From NCBI GenBank assembly GCA_031411335.1, contig JANOAX010000182.1, positions 1 to 15,395 on the forward strand: DNA of 15,395 nucleotides, written 5' to 3'. Below the pieces are notes generated by a model. The model was not told where the DNA came from and searched no databases. It saw nothing but the letters and a program-made list of their open reading frames with translations. The position numbers and the translations under genes were made by a program. This DNA comes from JAJTFW01 sp031411335. Lineage in GTDB: Bacteria > Bacteroidota > Bacteroidia > AKYH767-A > OLB10. Positions within the stretch are counted from its first letter, which is position 1; each line of letters opens with the position of its first letter. This document shows, one piece after another, positions 6,240-14,004 of the stretch.

Positions 6240-7785
6240 CCCCGTGCATCATCTTAATCAACTTCCTATAGAGAAGGAACAATATGATGGCAGCAGAACC
6301 ACTCATAACAATGAATATGTTGAAGAACTGCAATAGATTTCCGATTTGGAACCCTAAGATTTGTGGATATCCACCAGCAGCAGCAGCTTCCGCTTCGCTT
6401 CCTGGAGGGATCAATGCACTTAAACTTCCAGCTAATTTGTTTGCTGCTGCATTGGCTAAAAACCATGTGCCCATCAACAGAGAAGCAAAACGCAAAGGTG
6501 CTAATTTAGATACCATCGATAATCCAATGGGCGACAAACAAAGCTCACCCATTGTATGTAATACATATAAAGTAACTAACCACCACATGGAAATTTTTGT
6601 AGAAGAATCTACTCCTGCAACTCCTTTTGCAATTACAATGTATCCAACACATAACAAAGCTAGACCTAAAGCCATTTTCAGAGGAGAACTCGGTTCTTTT
6701 TTTCTTGCATTAAGTCCAACCCATAAGCTACTAAACAGTGGAGCTAATAAAATAATTCCTAAAGGATTGATGGATTGAAACCACGATGCAGGCATTTCCC
6801 AACTTCCAATATGTCGGTCGGTTTGTTTGTCGGCAAATAAAGTTAAAGATGCACCGGCTTGTTCAAATGCACTCCAGAAGAATACGACAAAGAAGGCAAG
6901 AATAAATATAACCCAAATCCTTTCTTTTTCATCTTTAGTAAGTGAAGAATCGGTAATGATTAATGCCGGAACAGCCACCGCCGAAGCGAAAATAAATCCG
7001 CCAATCACATCCATTCCCATTTGATAATGAAAGATCAAGGCCAGCACAATACCAATGATTACAATCAATCCCATTTTCGAATAATTTACAGGAACACTTT
7101 TCGCTGCTTTATCCTCTGCTGAAACTTCGTAGTGACTAGGCGGTAGTCCAATGGGAGCACCTTCAGGTCCAACTAAATATTTATTTTTTAAGAATTCAAA
7201 GGTGATCACGGATACAATCATTCCAACACCTGCTGCCAAAAATCCCCATTTGAAATCGCCAACATCTCCTGTGTCTCCTAATCCACCACAAATAAGTGGC
7301 GCAAAGAATGCACCTAAGTTAATACCCATGTAGAATATGGTAAAGGCTCCATCCACACGTCCATCATTTCGTGGATATAATTGCCCAACCATAGTTGAAA
7401 TATTCGGTTTGAAAAATCCATTTCCGATAATTAACAGAGTTAAACCGGATAACATCAGCGGATTTGCTAAAGGTGAACCCAACGTATTTCCGGACATAAA
7501 CATCAGGATTTGACCAATACCCATCATAATACCTCCGATGAAAATACTTCGCCTATTTCCCCAATAACGATCACTAATGTAACCACCGATTAATGGGGTG
7601 AGATACACCAATCCTGTAAAGCTTCCATAAATGTTGGAAGCATCTTTGTCGCTCAATAACAATGCTTTTGTTAAGAACAATACGAAGATGGCGCGCATGC
7701 CATAGTAACTGAATCGCTCCCACATCTCTGTGATGAAGAGTACATAAAGGCCTCTAGGATGGGCCATTGATTTTATTTCGCTCAT
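6232..7785 (-). CDS. POT/PTR family proton-dependent di-/tripeptide transporter (copy 2)
   Basis: This is a second proton-coupled peptide importer, 517 residues from the chosen start. It shows ExxERF (Glu20, Glu23, Arg24, Phe25, then SYYGMR), GNGFFKPNISTMVG with FYMGINLGAFFAP, and GELCLSPIGLS, in about 14 hydrophobic segments. The frame stays open upstream to an ATG at 7911, but those 42 extra residues are polar, lack family similarity and would displace helix 1. The ATG at 7785 (MSEIKSMAHPRG) gives the normal short N-terminus, and a weak -7-like element (TACATTAG on the minus strand, 7815-7808) lies inside the extension. Compared with copy 1 it has a longer central loop (GPEGAPIGLPPSHYEVSAED region) and differs clearly in sequence, so the pair is an old duplication that may divide substrates. 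Its stop lies in a repeat array. Confidence 0.93.
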   Translation of the reverse strand: MSEIKSMAHPRGLYVLFITEMWERFSYYGMRAIFVLFLTKALLLSDKDASNIYGSFTGLVYLTPLIGGYISDRYWGNRRSIFIGGIMMGIGQILMFMSGNTLGSPLANPLMLSGLTLLIIGNGFFKPNISTMVGQLYPRNDGRVDGAFTIFYMGINLGAFFAPLICGGLGDTGDVGDFKWGFLAAGVGMIVSVITFEFLKNKYLVGPEGAPIGLPPSHYEVSAEDKAAKSVPVNYSKMGLIVIIGIVLALIFHYQMGMDVIGGFIFASAVAVPALIITDSSLTKDEKERIWVIFILAFFVVFFWSAFEQAGASLTLFADKQTDRHIGSWEMPASWFQSINPLGIILLAPLFSSLWVGLNARKKEPSSPLKMALGLALLCVGYIVIAKGVAGVDSSTKISMWWLVTLYVLHTMGELCLSPIGLSMVSKLAPLRFASLLMGTWFLANAAANKLAGSLSALIPPGSEAEAAAAGGYPQILGFQIGNLLQFFNIFIVMSGSAAIILFLLYRKLIKMMHGVN

Positions 7786-7940
7786 AGATTGGTTAAATAT
7801 TTCGGCTCTAATGTAACGAAAAGATTGAATCCACGATAATATGGCGCATTTATCGGTAAATATTTTGTTTTTGTCGATGGATTCCTTGGTTTTATATTGA
7901 AATCCATCCAAAATTGAACACGATAACGGAGTATAATTTT

Positions 7941-7948
7941 TAATTTAG
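7941..7948 (+). promoter_or_regulatory. Possible -7 promoter element of the YbaB-like gene
   Basis: TAATTTAG agrees with TAnnTTTG at 7 of 8 positions and is followed by CA. It lies 22 bases before the ATG at 7971. No good TTTG is found at the usual distance upstream (ATTG at 7913-7916 is somewhat far), so this is a weak call. Confidence 0.3.
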
Positions 7949-7970
7949 CAACCTAAAAACTTTAGAAATC

Positions 7971-8267
7971 ATGTTCGATTTAATGGGAAAAATGGGGGAG
8001 CTGAAAAAGAATATGGAAGCTGCCAAGGAACGATTGAATGCAATTCAAGTGGTGGGTTATGCTGGCGATATGGAGATTCAGGTGACGATGAATGGAAATA
8101 GAAAATTAATTTCGATTGAAATCGCCGACCATCTTCTTTTTCCTGAAAGGAAATTGGAGGTACAAGAGCTCATTGAAGTGGCGATGAACCGTGCCTTGGA
8201 CGACGCCGAAAAAGTTTTTGAGGCCGAAATGAAATCAGCGGGGAAAGGGATGATTCCCGGATTTTAA
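7971..8267 (+). CDS. YbaB/EbfC family nucleoid-associated protein
   Basis: YbaB/EbfC proteins are small DNA-binding dimers of about 100 residues that coat the nucleoid. This 98-residue product fits in length and pattern: an N-terminal helix rich in Met, Lys and Glu (MGKMGELKKNMEAAKERLN), the central strand region VGYAGDMEIQVTMNGNRKLISIEI, where the family has G-x-V-x-V-x-x-NG, then a helical stretch LEVQELIEVAMNRALDDAEKVFEAEM and the Gly/Pro-containing end GMIPGF typical of the family. In many bacteria the gene sits with dnaX and recR; here it does not. It is divergent from transporter copy 2, and a DinB-fold gene follows 52 bases later on the same strand. Confidence 0.9.
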   Translation: MFDLMGKMGELKKNMEAAKERLNAIQVVGYAGDMEIQVTMNGNRKLISIEIADHLLFPERKLEVQELIEVAMNRALDDAEKVFEAEMKSAGKGMIPGF

Positions 8268-8319
8268 GCGTGTATTTATTCAATGATAGTATCGAACCCA
8301 ATTCCTATTCAATTTATTT

Positions 8320-8757
8320 ATGGCAGCACTATTTCAATTTGAAAATCACCTCAATCAATTAAAAGCAGAAATTGAAGCTTTTCCGAATGATGCAAGTTTA
8401 TGGTTGATACCTAAAGGGGTAGCCAATTCTCCTGGAAATCTTGCCTTGCATTTGGCCGGAAATCTCCAGCATTTTGTTGGCGCTTTGTTGGGCAATACAG
8501 GATATGTGCGCGATAGAGATTTGGAGTTTTCGATGAATGGTCAAACGAAGGATTACGTACTGAAGCAAATTGAAATTGCTCACGCTGTTGTTCGTACTAC
8601 TTTATCATCCTTGACAGAAGAACAAGAAAATGAGTTTTTCCCGAGCGATTTTAAAGGGAAAATAGTAAAAGTGAATGTTGCACTTTCACATCTATTAGCA
8701 CATCTTGCCTACCACAATGGACAAATTAATTATTTGCGCCGAATGCTTTATGCGTAA
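8320..8757 (+). CDS. DinB-fold (DUF664/DUF1572-like) metal-binding protein
   Basis: This 145-residue protein has the four-helix DinB/YfiT pattern. A first helix is followed by NLALHLAGNLQHFVG with His44 (and His51), and the last helix has SHLLAHLAYHNGQINYLRR with His128 and His132. A His from helix 2 plus two from H-x3-H-x-GQ in the last helix make the divalent-metal triad of this superfamily. Members include thiol-dependent transferases and damage-inducible proteins of unknown activity. The substrate cannot be told here; Bacteroidota usually lack mycothiol, and bacillithiol is a possible but unproven cofactor. No signal peptide. It may be co-transcribed with the YbaB-like gene. Its stop is only 9 bases from the stop of the convergent lipoprotein gene. 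Confidence 0.82.
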   Translation: MAALFQFENHLNQLKAEIEAFPNDASLWLIPKGVANSPGNLALHLAGNLQHFVGALLGNTGYVRDRDLEFSMNGQTKDYVLKQIEIAHAVVRTTLSSLTEEQENEFFPSDFKGKIVKVNVALSHLLAHLAYHNGQINYLRRMLYA

Positions 8758-8766
8758 ATAATTTTA

Positions 8767-9765
8767 TTAAAATAATTGATATTCGTCCCTCAAGTTTAGA
8801 AGGATGGGATTTCCTAAGTTGTCAATATAAGAATCGGTATAATCCAACGTAATTCGCTTGATGGTGCCTTGAATGATCTTTCCTTTTCCAACAAAGGTAT
8901 GCGGTAATGTATCGTTGGGTGTGATGCACGTAAAAGTTTGTGAAGGCATATAAAGTGAATCTTTTACCGGATCATAAGTGAGGATTGGATCCGCCATAAA
9001 ACAATCTGATAGTTTAAAAATTTTAATTTGGTTGTTTACACTTACCGAAGCTGACACCGTGGTGATCCACGTTCGGGTATTTCCGTTGGATAAATCAGTA
9101 GTGACTACATTATGAGAGCCACTCAAATAATTTAATGAATTTCGCACATTTATGATTCTTACCACGCTATCTTTTAGTCCTTCTGAATCTGTTACCACAT
9201 AGGAGATGTAATACAATCCAACCGAATCTACATTAACGGTTCCAGAAACGATTACTTGTGAAGTAATATCACCATCTTCTTCGTCACCTGCTGTAAATCC
9301 AGCGTCGGTATAGCTGGTATTTAATGTTACATTAAAGGTGGGTGAGCCAATTAATATTACTTTGGGTGGTGTATTGATGGGCTTGGCAACATGCAACATA
9401 AATTCACGCGTGATAATTCCACCCGAAGGAGTTACTCCTTTTAATATCATTGGAAAAAAGCCAGTGTCGGCTGTAGCTACCGAAGTGATAATCATCGAAC
9501 TTAATTCTTCAGGCTCTATGTTATTACGAGTGAAAGTAATAGTAGTACCATTTCCTTGTCCTAGAACAGACAATGAAACGGTTTCCGATTCTCCTCCTAA
9601 AAAATAAATTTTTAAGTTTAATGAAGTACTCGAACCTAAAGTTACTAATGTATCTCTGACGCCAGTAAATTTGAATTGCATACTTCCTAAGTTGTTTGCT
9701 TCCTTGCAAGCTGAAAAGCTCAACAATAAGATCAATCCTAAAAAATAATTTATATATTTTCTCAT
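8767..9765 (-). CDS. Lipoprotein with Ig-like DUF5011-type domain
   Basis: The 332-residue product begins with a lipoprotein signal: a hydrophobic stretch, then SFSAC, with Cys20 as the likely lipidation site, so it should sit in the inner or outer membrane facing the periplasm or surface. Residues about 30-127 form a beta-rich domain like those opening many Bacteroidota surface lipoproteins. Residues 133-208 (PPKVILIG, SYTDAGFTAGDEEDGDIT, VGLYYISYVVTDSEG) match the DUF5011/HYR-like Ig fold. The C-terminal part (209-332) is beta-rich and unassigned. Its ATG overlaps the TGA of the prolyl oligopeptidase gene (ATGA, 9762-9765), so it is almost surely translated from the same mRNA and probably coupled. 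A role in binding peptides or protein on the surface is only an inference from that pairing. Confidence 0.85.
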   Translation of the reverse strand: MRKYINYFLGLILLLSFSACKEANNLGSMQFKFTGVRDTLVTLGSSTSLNLKIYFLGGESETVSLSVLGQGNGTTITFTRNNIEPEELSSMIITSVATADTGFFPMILKGVTPSGGIITREFMLHVAKPINTPPKVILIGSPTFNVTLNTSYTDAGFTAGDEEDGDITSQVIVSGTVNVDSVGLYYISYVVTDSEGLKDSVVRIINVRNSLNYLSGSHNVVTTDLSNGNTRTWITTVSASVSVNNQIKIFKLSDCFMADPILTYDPVKDSLYMPSQTFTCITPNDTLPHTFVGKGKIIQGTIKRITLDYTDSYIDNLGNPILLNLRDEYQLF

Positions 9766-11858
9766 AATTTCATCCCCAAGTTATAGAATAGAAAGGCGAA
9801 GATATCACTTTGTTCATCAATTAATTTTCCTGTTGGTTTTCCTGAGCCATGACCGGCGTCCACATCCACGCGTATCAACACGGGATTTTCGCCTTTATGA
9901 TGTTCTTGTAGCTGTGCGGCAAACTTGAATGAGTGTCCTGGAACAACACGATCATCGTGATCCGCCGTAGTAATCATGGTTGCAGGATAATTTACTCCTG
10001 ATTTGATATTATGTAATGGAGAATATTTGTACAATGCTTTAAATTCCTCTGCATTTTCACTGCTGCCGAAGTCGGTTGTCCAGGCCCAACCAATGGTGAA
10101 TTTTTGAAAGCGTAACATATCCATCACACCCACTGCAGGTAAAGCTACTTTAAATAGTTCGGGACGTTGCGTCATAACAGCGCCTACGAGCAATCCGCCG
10201 TTTGAGCGGCCGCTAATGGCAAGTCGGTTCGAATTGGTATATTTTTCTTTTATAAGATACTCTGCTGCTGCAATAAAATCATCAAAAACATTTTGCTTTT
10301 TTTCCTTGGTTCCCGCCTCGTGCCATTCACTTCCAAACTCGCCACCTCCACGAAGATTAGGCACAGCAAGCAAGCCGCCTTGTTCTAAAAATACTAATCG
10401 TTCTACTTTAAATTCAGGCGTCTTACTAATGTTAAATCCACCATAACCAAATAGTAGGGTAGGTAGGTCACCGTTAGGAACTACACCTTTTTTGTGGACG
10501 AGAAACATTGGAATTTTTGTTCCATCTTTACTCGTATAAAATACTTGTTTGGTTTCAAATTCTTCGTCTTTATAAGGAACAATGGATTTGAACTGAACTG
10601 CCAGTTGAGTGTTCTTTAAGTTGTATCGATAGACAGTAGAAGGAACGGTAAAAGTGGTATAATTAAAAAACATATTACTGTCCGACGGTGAGGCCGAAAT
10701 GGATTCGATAGTGCCAAATCCAGTTAACGGAATTTCATACGGCTTCAACCCGTTCATATCGAAAACATAAAGATGACTGCTTGCATCTTTCATATAATGA
10801 GTGATGATGTTTTTATAGCCTATGGAAGCTGATTTTAATATATCTTTTTGTTCTGCAATTAAATCCTTCCAGTTAGACTCACTGAAATTTTTTGAATCAA
10901 TGGAGATAATTTTCTTTCTACTTGCTTTGTAATTTGTTAAAAACAAAAGTCGATCACCAGTACTACCTACAAAATCAAAATCATGATCAAATCCTTTCAC
11001 GATAGCTATAGGTTTAGACTTAGCATTAAATAAATCTTGAATGTAAACTGAATTCCCAGAAGTGGATTCACTACCTGTAATGATGAGAAATCGTTGGTCT
11101 TCGGAAACAGATGCACTAAAGTTTCTTTGTGGATGTTCTTGATCTTCCCATACTAGTACATCTTGTTCTTGATTTGTATTTAGTGCGTGGTAATAAATTT
11201 TATGAAATTCGTTGATGGCATTTAAGTTTCCTTTTTTTTCATAACGACTGTAATAAAATCCATTCTTATACCAAGCAATCGAACTAAACTTCACTCCTGA
11301 AATTATTTCGGGAAGTGACTTAAGGGTCTTCACATCCTTCACTCTAATTACATTCCAATCGCTCCCAGCTTCTGATACTTGGAAAGCTAAAAAGTTACCA
11401 TCTGGAGAAGGTGTTGTTTGCGTAATGGCAGTAGTTCCTTTTTCCGAAATTTTATTGGGATCAAAATAGGCGTAGGGGACAAATTGTAAACTCTTCAAAT
11501 AGAATAGCACAGGTTGATTTTGTACACCATCGTGACGATAATAAAAATAGGAGTTGCCGCACTTAAAAGGAACACTATAACTAACAAATTTCCAAAGCTG
11601 CGTCATTCGAGCTTTTAACGTATCACGAAAAGGTATGGTATTCAAGTATTTTTCTGTAATTGAATTTTCCTGCATCACCCATGCTTTGGTCTCTAAAGAG
11701 TGATCATCTTCCAACCAGCGATATGGGTCTTCTACTTTGGTGCCATGGTAGTCATCTGCTTGATTTACTTTTTTAGTTTTTGGATAGTTAAGTGTCTGAG
11801 CACAGGTACTGATCCATGAAAGAAAAACTAAACTTACTACTAAAATAATATTCTTCAT
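9762..11858 (-). CDS. Exported prolyl oligopeptidase (S9A family)
   Basis: Prolyl oligopeptidase cuts short peptides after proline. The protein is 698 residues from the chosen start, near the family's usual length plus a leader. It begins with a signal peptide MKNIILVVSLVFLSWISTCAQ, followed by YPKTKKVNQADDYHGTKVEDPYRWLED, the conserved opening of S9A enzymes. A seven-bladed propeller occupies the middle. The hydrolase domain has YGGFNISKTPEF, NLRGGGEFG, SGRSNGGLL (nucleophile near Ser552), WAWTTDFG, TADHDDRVVP (Asp near 635) and DAGHGSGKPTGK (His near 670), so the catalytic triad is complete. The frame is open to an ATG at 11915, but those 19 residues would precede the signal peptide, and a promoter-like element lies within them. 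Periplasmic location fits supply of small peptides to the POT transporters nearby. The downstream lipoprotein overlaps it by 4 bases. Confidence 0.95.
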   Translation of the reverse strand: MKNIILVVSLVFLSWISTCAQTLNYPKTKKVNQADDYHGTKVEDPYRWLEDDHSLETKAWVMQENSITEKYLNTIPFRDTLKARMTQLWKFVSYSVPFKCGNSYFYYRHDGVQNQPVLFYLKSLQFVPYAYFDPNKISEKGTTAITQTTPSPDGNFLAFQVSEAGSDWNVIRVKDVKTLKSLPEIISGVKFSSIAWYKNGFYYSRYEKKGNLNAINEFHKIYYHALNTNQEQDVLVWEDQEHPQRNFSASVSEDQRFLIITGSESTSGNSVYIQDLFNAKSKPIAIVKGFDHDFDFVGSTGDRLLFLTNYKASRKKIISIDSKNFSESNWKDLIAEQKDILKSASIGYKNIITHYMKDASSHLYVFDMNGLKPYEIPLTGFGTIESISASPSDSNMFFNYTTFTVPSTVYRYNLKNTQLAVQFKSIVPYKDEEFETKQVFYTSKDGTKIPMFLVHKKGVVPNGDLPTLLFGYGGFNISKTPEFKVERLVFLEQGGLLAVPNLRGGGEFGSEWHEAGTKEKKQNVFDDFIAAAEYLIKEKYTNSNRLAISGRSNGGLLVGAVMTQRPELFKVALPAVGVMDMLRFQKFTIGWAWTTDFGSSENAEEFKALYKYSPLHNIKSGVNYPATMITTADHDDRVVPGHSFKFAAQLQEHHKGENPVLIRVDVDAGHGSGKPTGKLIDEQSDIFAFLFYNLGMKL

Positions 11859-11887
11859 TCTACTTTTTATTCGATTTAATAGATGGG

Positions 11888-11916
11888 TAAAAGTACGTAA
11901 AAGAGAATAATTCAAT
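11888..11916 (-). promoter_or_regulatory. Possible promoter of the prolyl oligopeptidase operon
   Basis: On the minus strand ATTG (11916-11913) is followed after 17 bases by TACTTTTA (11895-11888), matching 3 of 4 and 7 of 8 positions of the Bacteroidota -33 and -7 elements. Transcription would start near 11882, about 24 bases before the ATG at 11858 but downstream of most of the longer open frame, supporting the shorter start. Confidence 0.35.
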
Positions 11917-12095
11917 GATCGAGTGGTATCTTATTCGAAAAAATAGGTGCAGGAGATGACTTTTAGCTGACATAAGTTTGAGACTGATTATCATCGTATT
12001 TGAAAAAGATTGTTCAAGATTGAACTAATCCAGCCAAATCCATCATTAAAATTTCAGGATGATGATGGCAAGTGTTATCAAAATCGAATTATCAC

Positions 12096-12103
12096 TATCT
12101 TCG
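12096..12103 (+). promoter_or_regulatory. Possible -7 promoter element of the GNAT-like gene
   Basis: TATCTTCG agrees with TAnnTTTG at 7 of 8 positions. It would give a leader of about 50 bases before the ATG at 12158. No clear TTTG lies at the -33 distance, so confidence is low. Confidence 0.3.
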
Positions 12104-12157
12104 TATTTATAAAATATAGAAAGGAGTCAATCGTTCACTAAGGAATATTGACATCCT

Positions 12158-13345
12158 ATGTTTCTCAAAAGTAAAGTGATTACAACTCCCGATTTCCAAA
12201 TTTATAACTCTTTTACAGAGTTGAAAAATGAATTGCCGCCGCACCGTTCTCTTTTTTTAGAGAAAGAGTATTTACTGTCGATGGAAGAGTCGTCGCCTTC
12301 AGCCTTATCATTTAGGTATGTATCCTTGAAGGAAAAAGGGGAGATTAAAGCCGCGTATTATTTTCAAATTATTAATTTGTCGAGTAACCAGCTTGGACAA
12401 ATCGTAAATTTTGAGCCGTACAGTAAAATTATTTCAGGCCTTTCTATGTTAGTTCAAAAAATGCTTTTTGGAGTTAAAAAAGACAAGCCGCATTACTTGG
12501 TAATTTGTGGGAATATGTATCTCAGTGGCGATTATGGAATTTTGTTTGTTGGAAATAACCAAGTAAGTGCTGCTACACTTCTTTCTGAAGCTTTTGTCTT
12601 TGTAAAAAAAGAGCTAGAGAAAACAGGGAAAGTGATGGCTGAAATTGCCAAAGATTATCCGATAGAAAACGACATTTATGGAACTCATTTAAAAGCAAAA
12701 AAATTCTCTCCCTTGGTGATGGATCCCATCATGAAAATGAACATTCGTTCGCATTGGAATTCTTTTGACGACTATGTTGCTGATTTAAGTTCTAAGTACC
12801 GACAACGTTATGTTCAAGTGAAGAAAAAAATTGCGGGTTGTGAGATGCGCGTTTTGACTACGGATGATCTCATCGAAAGAAAAGAAGAAGTTGATCGATT
12901 GTACTTGGCTGTTCAAAGTAAAAGTCCCGTTCGTCTTGTCATGCATAATTCAGATTACTTGATTTCCCTCTCCAAGCGGTTAAAGTCTAAGATCGAGTTT
13001 AAAGGAATAGTAGAAAATGGGAAATTGCTTGCTTTTATGGCTGGCATTAAAGACCATCAGCATTTTGAAGCGCATCATATTGGCATTGATTATGAATACA
13101 ATAAGAGCCATTGCCTGTATCAAAATATACTTTATACGTATATCGAAATGGCTATTTTGGCCAAGTCGCCACTCATTTCTTTTGGACGTACTGCTTTAGA
13201 AATGAAAACTACGGTAGGTGCTGTGGTTCATACCTATCAGGCTTACATCAAGTTAAATAACACTTTATTGAATGGGATTGCTTGTCATATGCTTCCTGAG
13301 AAGTATGAAATGGACTGGATTCCGCGAAACCCTTTCCGACAATAG
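12158..13345 (+). CDS. GNAT/FemAB-like acyltransferase-fold protein (BioF2-like), function unknown
   Basis: The 395-residue protein lacks a signal peptide and reads like two tandem GNAT-type halves. The second half opens with SHWNSFDDYVADLSSKYRQR (198-217) and continues with basic VKKK. This matches the start of Acetyltransf_6/BioF2-like domains, in which a W-x-S-Y/F pattern and a run of Arg/Lys precede the fold. Later it has GIVENGKLLAFMAGI (283-297), the usual acyl-CoA or acyl-tRNA binding strand, and SFGRTALEMKTTVGA (341-355), resembling the conserved FGR-T-x-E-K-x-x-x-GA segment near the active site. Relatives include FemABX peptidoglycan aminoacyltransferases and polysaccharide or lipid acyltransferases. 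The acceptor cannot be inferred, and the neighbours give no cell-wall context. Fold fairly likely, reaction unknown. An AAGGA at 12140-12144 sits 13 bases before the ATG. Confidence 0.62.
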   Translation: MFLKSKVITTPDFQIYNSFTELKNELPPHRSLFLEKEYLLSMEESSPSALSFRYVSLKEKGEIKAAYYFQIINLSSNQLGQIVNFEPYSKIISGLSMLVQKMLFGVKKDKPHYLVICGNMYLSGDYGILFVGNNQVSAATLLSEAFVFVKKELEKTGKVMAEIAKDYPIENDIYGTHLKAKKFSPLVMDPIMKMNIRSHWNSFDDYVADLSSKYRQRYVQVKKKIAGCEMRVLTTDDLIERKEEVDRLYLAVQSKSPVRLVMHNSDYLISLSKRLKSKIEFKGIVENGKLLAFMAGIKDHQHFEAHHIGIDYEYNKSHCLYQNILYTYIEMAILAKSPLISFGRTALEMKTTVGAVVHTYQAYIKLNNTLLNGIACHMLPEKYEMDWIPRNPFRQ

Positions 13346-13451
13346 TACTTCCCTTTTGAATTAAGGCTTTTCGTGTATGGATTACTGACATTCACAAAAA
13401 TCAATTCAAAAAGTCGATCGAGCTTTGTATTTTGGATCTCTATAAGGGATT

Positions 13452-13823
13452 ATGACGAAGGCGAGCTACCTGATACTATCGGGATTATTTATTTTTTCTT
13501 TTCATGTAAAAGGGGAAATAGATGGCGTACCTCACCTTCCTAAAATGTCGATTCAGATTATGGAGGGTTCAACTTCAGCGTATCCGAATCCTTTTAATGA
13601 AAACACAACAATCTTTTATTCGGCTCGAGAAGATGCCTTTGTAAAAGTGAAGTTATATACCAATCAAGGGAAATTGATGGGTCAAATATTCGATGATTTA
13701 GTAGAGAAAGGTGCTACTTATCAATTTGAATTAGATGGACGAAAAATGTTACCGGGTGTATATTATTACACCATTGAAACGGACAAAAAAATAATTCATC
13801 AGCGAATTGAATTAATTCGTTGA
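13452..13823 (+). CDS. Small secreted protein consisting mostly of a T9SS type A sorting domain
   Basis: The product has only 123 residues. Residues 1-21 are a signal peptide (MTKASYLILSGLFIFSFHVKG). About 21 linker residues follow. Residues 43-123 are a complete T9SS type A C-terminal domain: AYPNPFNENTTIFYSA (43-58), a central VKVKLYTNQGKLMGQ, then GVYYYTIETDKK and a final RIELIR. Normally this domain trails a large enzyme or adhesin and directs it through the outer membrane, where it is removed or kept as an anchor. Here there is almost no cargo. The gene stands alone between a spacer and a strong terminator, so it is not an obvious fragment of a neighbouring frame. It could be a secreted structural or regulatory peptide, or the remnant of a larger gene. 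Domain certain, role unknown. Confidence 0.88.
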   Translation: MTKASYLILSGLFIFSFHVKGEIDGVPHLPKMSIQIMEGSTSAYPNPFNENTTIFYSAREDAFVKVKLYTNQGKLMGQIFDDLVEKGATYQFELDGRKMLPGVYYYTIETDKKIIHQRIELIR

Positions 13824-13858
13824 GAAAAAGATGTGTTTTATGGTTTGATTGGGTGAAT

Positions 13859-13889
13859 GGGGTCTCTGATGAGATCCCTTTTACTTTTT
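13859..13889 (+). terminator. Intrinsic terminator after the T9SS small protein
   Basis: GGGGTCTC (13859-13866), loop TGAT and GAGATCCC (13871-13878) form an 8-bp stem with one G-T wobble, followed by TTTTACTTTTT. It starts 36 bases after the stop at 13823. This is the clearest rho-independent terminator in the window and separates the small secreted protein from cmk. Confidence 0.85.
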
Positions 13890-13966
13890 AAGCAACACAG
13901 AACGATTTAGTAACAAAATAATGATGTAAGATTCATTGAATTTTACTCTTTTTATTCATAGAATTA

Positions 13967-13998
13967 TTTTAATATCCGAGGCGAATTCATTATCTTTG
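13967..13998 (+). promoter_or_regulatory. Promoter of cmk with exact Bacteroidota -7 element
   Basis: TATCTTTG (13991-13998) matches TAnnTTTG fully, and TTTT (13967-13970) lies 20 bases upstream as a 3-of-4 match to the -33 TTTG. Transcription should begin near 14003-14006, at or next to the ATG at 14005, so the mRNA would be leaderless or nearly so. Confidence 0.6.
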
Positions 13999-14004
13999 CT
14001 CTCG

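Larger units (their letters stand above)
11859..12157. other. Divergent spacer between prolyl oligopeptidase and the GNAT-like gene
   Basis: This 299-base A+T-rich spacer must hold promoters for both directions. The visible candidates are listed separately at 11888-11916 and 12096-12103. It also holds an inverted repeat GTTCAA-GA-TTGAAC (12012-12025), which may be an operator or chance. I see no small gene or RNA structure that stands out. Confidence 0.45.

Noticed and set aside
6284..6778. 164-codon open frame on the plus strand inside transporter copy 2.
   Set aside because: It lies opposite a gene with full family motifs; its composition follows from the antisense of hydrophobic codons, and it has no recognisable domain or promoter.
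4007..7785. Duplicated transporters as a mobile or recent tandem duplication.
   Set aside because: The copies differ too much in sequence and length for a recent event, and no transposase or target-site repeat is present.
12012..12025. GTTCAA-GA-TTGAAC inverted repeat as an operator.
   Set aside because: Six-base arms in A+T-rich DNA are not rare enough, and its distance from either start gives no support.
12119..12126. GAAAGGAG, a good Shine-Dalgarno-like sequence.
   Set aside because: It is 31 bases before the ATG at 12158 and no in-frame start follows at the right distance; likely chance in this group.
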